Positions 58,005-64,000 of a DNA stretch of 64,000 bases are shown one piece after another. The notes beneath the pieces were generated by a model, which did no database searches, had not been told where the DNA came from, and worked only from the letters and a program-made list of their open reading frames with translations. The stretch spans positions 35,935,022-35,999,021 of the forward strand of contig OY759261.1 in assembly GCA_963662155.1 (NCBI GenBank), given 5' to 3'. The DNA comes from Lamellibrachia columna. Taxonomy: Eukaryota; Annelida; Polychaeta; Sabellida; Siboglinidae. The stretch's first letter is position 1; each line of letters begins with the position of its first letter. A program made the translations under genes and the position numbers.

Positions 58005-58375
58005 CCTAAAATTACTGTGCCCTACAATCGTGTGTAACACACCAGGAAGTCGAACTGAGGCATGACCCCTGTACACGTTGTCAGGTTTTAGTCTTGTGAA
58101 TCTCCTTTATCACGCCATCACGCCCATCAGTCAGCCATCATGTTGTTATGTTTTAGCAGTTTGGATCTGTAGGCCAGACCTCGTTTCGCGGTTAGATCTT
58201 GGTTGATGAAGATGGCCTTGTCTTTATTCGCCATGTTATGCTGCTTGTTGTTGGGCACGTACCCTGTGCACCTCGTACCGGGCCGCCTCGCTCCGAAAAC
58301 ACACAATGGGTGCGATCGTTCAGTTCTTCTTTGGGCCAAGGTGCTGGCTGCGCTCCAGCTGCGCAACTGTCGTGA
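58005..58375 (-). pseudogene. LINE ORF1 fragment, second copy
   Basis: Nearly identical to 52256-52640: frames with FINQDLTAKRGLAYRSKLLK and HNNMMAD. Small indels separate the copies (loss of TCC in the AGACCTCCTCG region; loss of a GCGCGTTTCC piece). It ends at about 58375, just before the DNA element at 58380. Confidence 0.75.
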
Positions 58376-58379
58376 ATTA

Positions 58380-59647
58380 GTGCCCTGCGCGGGCCTAGAA
58401 TTTTATCCCAAGCCCGGCCCGCAATTAGCAGTTAGAGTCCAGGTCCGGCCCAGGCCCGCAAACTAGAATTTAGGCCCAGGCCCAACCCAGACCGGAAATG
58501 TTTAGCCCAGGCCTGACCCGGCCCGCAAGTTTCAAGCCCAGGCCCGACACATACCCGCGGGCCAAAGATGGGTAAGCATGCGGCCCGTGGCCCGCGGCCC
58601 GCTAAGTTTAGAGAAGATATAAACCTATAATTTTATAACAAAGACGAAAAACAAATAAACTGTAAAACAGACTTAATTATTGTTTTATTAAATAAAAATA
58701 AATATGGGATGGGGCATAATATCCTTAGCTCTTAGTGGAGTACTACTCTTATGCTGAAGGTCCATAGTGTGATGGATGAGTTCTAAAAATCCAGCACCGC
58801 CAACTTCTTCAAACTTACAAATATCCTGAAGAAAAATAAAGAAAAACTTCTTAGTGTCATTACTATTAAATATCATAACATTTGTTATATTTGGCTTTAA
58901 TGTATTGGCTTATGGTTAGGGTATTAGATTTGTTTATATAACCCTGACTTAACCATTATGCAAGCCATAACCCCAATTTATATTGTTAATATAATTAGTT
59001 CAACTAAGCTAACATAATTTAATATGATATTTCAATTAAATGTCACCCACTGGCACTGACACCCAGTGTCATTTCCAGCAGGCCTGCAGTCACTAGCCTG
59101 AGACAGACAGGTTCAGACATGTGTGAATTAGTACAAGTGTGAATGAATTAGGACTGGGGAGAAATACCAATTACCAACTGGGTTGGTTACTGGCTAGTGG
59201 GCTAGTGGCCTAGTGGGTACTTGGCAATGGGCAGGTCATCCAGTTGGGCAATGTTTGGAGGGAAGACCTAGACAATAGGATGTCCACTGGTAGGGTCAAA
59301 GGGTGATAAGTTGATGGTTAATCATGGCTTGATTGCCTCTACAAATATTTCTGAAGTAAACATTTTGGGCTGGCTACTTCCAGCCAAGTGAATTTATGGG
59401 GCCATTAGATTCCATGCAGGTTCTCAATTTGCAACTATATAATACTAAAGAAATCATGTTAAGCATTCTTTAACCGGAATTACATTTTATAATCAGTTTT
59501 TATTAAAAAATAAAGTAATAATCGGTGTTTTGTATGAATATTTTATTATGTCCAGGCCCGGCCCGCTCACACTAGGCCCAAGCCCGATGTGTTTAAATTG
59601 TTTTCAGCCCAAAGTTTTGAACCCAAAGCCCGGCCCGCGCAGGGCAC
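58380..59647. mobile_element. TA-flanked DNA element with GGCCCG-rich subterminal repeats
   Basis: Terminal inverted repeat GTGCCCTGCGCGGGC (58380-58394) and complement (59633-59647) between TA dinucleotides. Both ends carry many CCCGGCCCGCA/AGGCCCGGGCC motifs (58390-58600, 59555-59640), a strong GC contrast to the AT-rich centre. No transposase is visible. 1,268 bp. Confidence 0.75.
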
Positions 59648-59649
59648 TA

Positions 59650-60199
59650 CTATGAATGTCAGTCAGGCATGTACAAATTGTACGATGAAGTAGACACTGG
59701 CAGTTGTGGTCAAAAACCAGCCACAGTGTGGCTAGGGCATCTACCTCGACATCAGCAGTGACAACCACAGCCACTAGGCCAGTGATAAAACGAAGGCGGC
59801 GACAGCGAAAGTCACTTGCAGATCGCACTGATCACCCATACTCGTTAAGGTCACTGAAATCTGCTGACCACAGTTATGCCAGCAGAGTGTAGACAAACAA
59901 GAACTGTGCATGCACACACAACATTCTAATACTGTATCATTCTGCATTTCATGGAGCGTCTACTACCTGCTTACTGGCAACCCTGCGATCACAGTCAGAC
60001 AGACTTAGACCACCACAGATGGCGTCACCTGCTGAAATTCATATGAACAAATTGATACCAAGACCAACTCACACGATGCAACATCAGTTATGAAGGCTAA
60101 CTGACGTAAACGCACATCAATGATTGAGATGATGATTTGAGACGGTTCATTCTACATAACTCACGAAAAAATGTAAGTTCTATATATAGAACTGGACGA
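59650..60199. other. No recognised gene; basic ORF
   Basis: A 62-codon plus-strand ORF at 59704-59892 includes PVIKRRRRQRKSLADR. It has no recognised family and could be a chance frame. Confidence 0.3.
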
Positions 60200-60460
60200 T
60201 GTCATCATATTGTGACTGGCGCTCTTTGAATGACCTCTTATTCCAAAATATGTGTACTTGGGACACGTTACTTTGTTGTTGATGTCATAATATGTTGACC
60301 GAAGTGGACCGTGTAGTGACACGGCTGACACTTCCTCAACACATGTCGCAATATCAGATCAACAAATGTAACAGGTAACACGTCTACATCAAACATACTA
60401 TACTAACATACATACATATATTCAAAATACACATGTAGACAATACATACATAAATTAAAT
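60200..60460 (-). repeat. Dispersed repeat arm B (inverted copy of 53870-55070 without the array)
   Basis: Contains the inverse of GGTCATTCAAAGAGC, GTGTCCCAAGTA, CGGTCCACTT, TGCGACAT and ACGTGTTAC. It then has one remnant of the 54-bp unit (ACACGTCTACATCAAACATA) and the AATTTAAT...TATGTATGT flank. Confidence 0.85.

Positions 60461-60461
<1 letters not shown>

Positions 60462-60515
<54 letters not shown>
60462..60515. repeat. (AT)n microsatellite
   Basis: Alternating AT, partly palindromic with the flanking AATTTAATTTAT. Confidence 0.93.
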
Positions 60516-60520
<5 letters not shown>

Positions 60521-60779
60521 TATATAATTTAATTTATGCTGTTACGCCGACTAACACCCAGTTGGGATGTTGCAAGTACCGAGCCTCGTCCATCCACATC
60601 CACAGGGCGAGCGAGTAACACTGGTAAACCAGAACACAACCTTTCAAAAAAGGAAAACTCGCAGTAAAAAACCTGGGCGGACAAAGATACTAACAATGGC
60701 CATGCATAATCTGACACGTGAAGAGTGAACTGTGGGGAACAGATACTTTGTATGCCACAACTGCGCCTTTTCAGTTAAG

Positions 60780-61485
60780 CAAATGCACCATGGGGATATA
60801 TACTTTGTAGGCCCCCAGTGCACCATGGGGATATACACTTTGTAGGCCCCCAATGCACCATGGGGATATACACTTTGTAGGCCCCCAGTGCACCATGGGG
60901 ATATACACTTTGTAGGCCCCCAATGCACCATGGGGATATACACTTTGTAGGCCCCCAGTGCACCATGGGGATATACACTTTGTAGGCCCCAATGCACCAT
61001 GGGGATATACACTTTGTAGGCCCCCAATGCACCATGGGGATATACACTTTGTAGGCCCCCAGTGCACCATGGGGATATACACTTTGTAGGCCCCCAATGC
61101 ACCATGGGGATATACACTTTGTAGGCCCCCAGTGCACCATGGGGATATACACTTTGTAGGCCCCCAGTGCACCATGGGGATATACACTTTGTAGGCCCCA
61201 ATGCACCATGGGGATATACACTTTGTAGGCCCCCAGTGCACCATGAGGATATACACTTTGTAGGCCCCCAGTGCACCATGGGGATATACACTTTGTAGGC
61301 CCCAATGCACCATGGGGATATACACTTTGTAGGCCCCCAATGCACCATGGGGATATACACTTTGTAGGCCCCCAGTGCACCATGGGGATATACACTTTGT
61401 AGGCCCCCAATGCACCATGGGGATATACACTTTGTAGGCCCCCAATGCACCATGGGGATATACACTTTGTAGGCCCCCAATGCCA
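60780..61485. repeat. 35-bp minisatellite, about 20 copies
   Basis: The unit is CACCATGGGGATATACACTT followed by TGTAGGCCCCCAGTG, alternating AGTG/AATG and sometimes one C shorter. All three minus frames are open through it, giving spurious ORFs of 211-280 codons. Confidence 0.97.
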
Positions 61486-61489
61486 CAGT

Positions 61490-62162
61490 TGTGACTCGCA
61501 GTGAACGTTGCTGTATTAGTTCAGCAAATAGTAACAGCTCAAGACTGGGTCGTTATCCCATATAACCTATATTAGCTTTGTTACCAGTTACACCAATTAA
61601 AGTTTCATGGTTGATGTAGAGCCGTGCTATGCAATAAAAATTGTATTAGTTAGTTTTATTTGCGATAATCAGATTTCTTCTTTATTAAGAAACATATATT
61701 CACCTGATATAAATGTGCAGACCCCCTACGCCCACGAGTGTTTCAACTTACCCTATGACTAATTTCAACTTACCCCGTATACGGGGTTAGTTGAAGCACG
61801 TGATTTATGCTCACAAAATTAATTATATGTCGGGTATACTTGGAAGTACACATTTTCTTAGTAGGTACATATATGACATGAATATATATATGCTTACGGT
61901 TACATGTTATTTTATTTTTTGATAAATAAAACGCGTTTCGAATTATCCAAGATAAGACTAAAAGTGTTTCAACTAGCCCCGTCTCCCCGATGCAGGCCTC
62001 CAGTTGTCAATTGCCTCAAATTATCGAACAGGCGGTTCGTCTTCTCCCTGGTTTGTTTTTTCCTTCGACTTCAATTGTTGTTAAAAACCAGACTTTGGCT
62101 TCGTCTTTTCCAGTGTCCGTGCTTTGATATTTTTCGTCGTTTCAGCTAGCTAGCAGTCCTTT
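61490..62162. other. No recognisable gene; long palindrome at 61764-61795
   Basis: TTCAACT-T-ACCCCGTA/TACGGGGT-T-AGTTGAA is a 32-base palindrome with one mismatched pair. Related TTTCAACTTACCC and TTTCAACTAGCCCCG motifs occur at 61741 and 61968. Confidence 0.7.
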
Positions 62163-62645
62163 CTCTTCAGACATACCAACCTGTTGTCAGACCCAGACAT
62201 GCCAACCTGTTGTCAGACCCAGACATACTAACCTGTTGTCAGACCCAGACATGCCAACCTGTTGTCAGACCCAGACATACCAACCTGTTGTCAGACCCAG
62301 ACATGCCAACCTGTTGTCAGACCCAGACACACCAACCTGTTGTCAGACTCAGACACACCAACCTGTTGTCAGACTCAGACACACCAACCTGTTGTCAGAC
62401 CCAGACACACCAACCTGTTGTCAGACCCAGACACACCAACCTGTTGTCAGACCCAGACACACCAACCTGTTGTCAGACCCAGACACACCAACCTGTTGTC
62501 AGACCCAGACACACCAACCTGTTGTCAGACCCAGACACACCAACCTGTTGTCAGACCCAGACACACCAACCTGTTGTCAGACCCAGACATACCAACCTGT
62601 TGTCAGACCCAGACATACCAACCTGTTGTCGGACCCAGACATTCG
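62163..62645. repeat. 26-bp minisatellite, about 18 copies
   Basis: The unit is ACACCAACCTGTTGTCAGAC followed by CCAGAC; the variants are ACAT for ACAC and CTCAGAC. Open in all plus frames, so the 206-213 codon ORFs are not evidence of genes. Confidence 0.97.
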
Positions 62646-63479
62646 TCTTCCTCTCGACCCAGTTTATTCGAAGTATACGGCACCACACCCACATCTCAAT
62701 GGAGTCCAATACACACACGCATACAACTCACGTCTTTACGTATGTGGTGTGTTGGTGCACGTGCGACTGTTTGTCGTTGGTGTACGTGCGTCCTTGGGTG
62801 TGTGGCGTGCATCCTCGTTTGGTGTGTGGGGACTGCAATCTCACTGGATAAAAAACAGGTTGATGTAAACACATATGTCTAGAAGCAGCGACAGACTACC
62901 AACTGGGACACGTGCATCGAAGACCTGAGTGAAATTAAAAAACAAATCCTAAAATTCAGAAAATATAGGCCTAGCTATGATCGGCATTAAAAATGCCACC
63001 TTTTCGGATTTTCTTAGCGAGAAGTCGTGAAAAATGGACGAAACGTCAAGTTTCCGAAGAATGTAGCACTCGATTGACATGAGCAGAAGGAAGTGCATCC
63101 TCTTCTGCCCCGTTGTCGTCCTGTTTCAGAACATTTTCACTCCACTGCAGTTACATATGCCTTCATACTGAGATAGAGGTGTAGTGCAATTTCAACATGT
63201 GGGAATGTGTTAGTAAGATCCTGTTTGACAAGCAGGCGAATCATGTTGATTTCTTTGCAGCTTTTGTTGGAGTAACACGCTTGTTTCACGACTTGAGTCC
63301 GTTATTGTAACGTGATAAAATCGTCTGGATGTTGAACCGTTTATTATAACGTTGTTTTGCCCATGCGATACTTGATGAAGAATGTCTAATAGTTCGACAT
63401 CCATCTGGGTTTGGCGCACATGTCAGTGAGTACTTCATCGAACAGTTCCGAGGTTTCGTAACCCAAAGACTTTCACCAT
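62646..63479. other. No recognisable gene
   Basis: A GT-rich stretch at 62720-62840, then unassigned sequence with a short minus-strand ORF (63210-63419). Confidence 0.5.
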
Positions 63480-63640
63480 TTGAAGGCTCTGTTCACACCC
63501 GGCACATATATCTAACAATATTTAACAAGATTTGCCATCCAAGCTAAACACCCAGATGGCAAGCGGACAAGGAAGCCATTGGCTTATCGAAAGTCCAACA
63601 ATGTTCATCTACGTGTAACCCGACCTCATGAGATATCTAG
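63480..63640 (-). pseudogene. CR1-type LINE 3' end
   Basis: The minus strand: stop, then TAGATGAACATTGTTGGACT, CGATAAGCCAATGGC, CCTTGTCCGCTTGCCATCT and TTGGATGGCAAATCTTGTTA, the same 3' UTR as at 57340-57450. Confidence 0.75.
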
Positions 63641-63867
63641 CACAAAACACAAGACGCAACCGTTGGACAGAACTTTCTACAAGCCTCTCATGTCCAACTA
63701 CTATCAAGCCGAAGACAAATGGGTGAGTAACCACCCAGGTCTAGCGACCACCTTGTCGGGGAATTGTTCTTCGAGGCATACGTGAAATCTGCGACCATGA
63801 CCAACGCTCTCAGTTGATTTTCAGCGTGTGTGATATGGCCATATAATAGGGATATATCCACAGACAA

Positions 63868-64000
63868 TGATATTGTTGTATCAGACTGATTCAATCAGCA
63901 TGATGAGCTGGCGCTGGCTGTTCTTGTATCAGACTAATTCAATCAGCAAGATGAGCTGGCGCTGGCTGTTCTTGTATCAGACTGATTCAATCAGCGTGAT
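63868..64000. repeat. 48-bp tandem repeat running off the window
   Basis: The unit is GATGAGCTGGCGCTGGCTGT, TCTTGTATCAGACTGATTCA and ATCAGCAT. Starts at 63902 and 63950. It also contains the short palindrome TGATTCAATCA. Confidence 0.9.

Noticed and set aside
60644..61486. Minus-strand ORFs of 211-280 codons
   Set aside because: All three frames are open because the 35-bp unit has no stop in any phase.
62210..62882. Plus-strand ORFs of 206-213 codons
   Set aside because: Products of the 26-bp array in three phases.

Overview
The window looks like nuclear DNA of a marine-type invertebrate animal. The evidence is AT-rich intergenic DNA, spliced genes with GT-AG introns, C2H2 zinc fingers, and a heavy mixture of CR1/L2-type LINEs, a Penelope-like element, a Gypsy fragment, and hAT, piggyBac and Tigger-like DNA elements. 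There are also about twenty minisatellite arrays. I see no bacterial operon structure. The species cannot be fixed from the sequence alone; lancelet, brachiopod or hemichordate-like genomes would fit.

Layout. 0.1-0.8 kb: 47-bp minisatellite. 3.6-5.9 kb: minus-strand Penelope-like and LINE relics. 7.1-10.4 kb (+): the best host gene, a STELLO-like (DUF288) glycosyltransferase-type protein, of which I can join three exons with matching phases. 10.5-23 kb: repeats and scattered reverse-transcriptase fragments. 24.0-27.2 kb (-): exons of glycyl-tRNA synthetase, apparently a pseudogene. Three of its exon edges have become minisatellite arrays. 27.5-31.2 kb (+): a two-exon, 714-residue DUF7869-type transposase-like gene enclosed by a 30-bp imperfect inverted repeat, which looks like a complete DNA transposon. 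31.6-35.1 kb: a hAT-type element, a 67-bp array and a Gypsy integrase end. 35.1-39.5 kb (-): a long CR1 LINE (esterase-type ORF1, endonuclease, reverse-transcriptase remnant) split by a Tigger-like and a hAT-like element. 39.8-40.3 kb: a repeat-built exon with recurrent in-frame TGA. 40.7-43.65 kb: three transposons nested inside one another, each with its own target duplication. 43.7-54.9 kb: arrays and relics. 55.1-56.5 kb (+): decayed C2H2 zinc-finger exon. 56.6-64 kb: two TA-flanked DNA elements, LINE pieces and three arrays.

The genes do not form a pathway. The recurring theme is transposon nesting together with minisatellites that grow out of exon edges and out of one copy of a dispersed repeat. 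The strongest candidate for something little described is the DUF7869 transposon. Next is the conversion of tRNA-synthetase exon ends, splice sites included, into tandem arrays.

All family names rest on motifs read by eye. No alignment or database search was run, and several coordinates of decayed elements are approximate.
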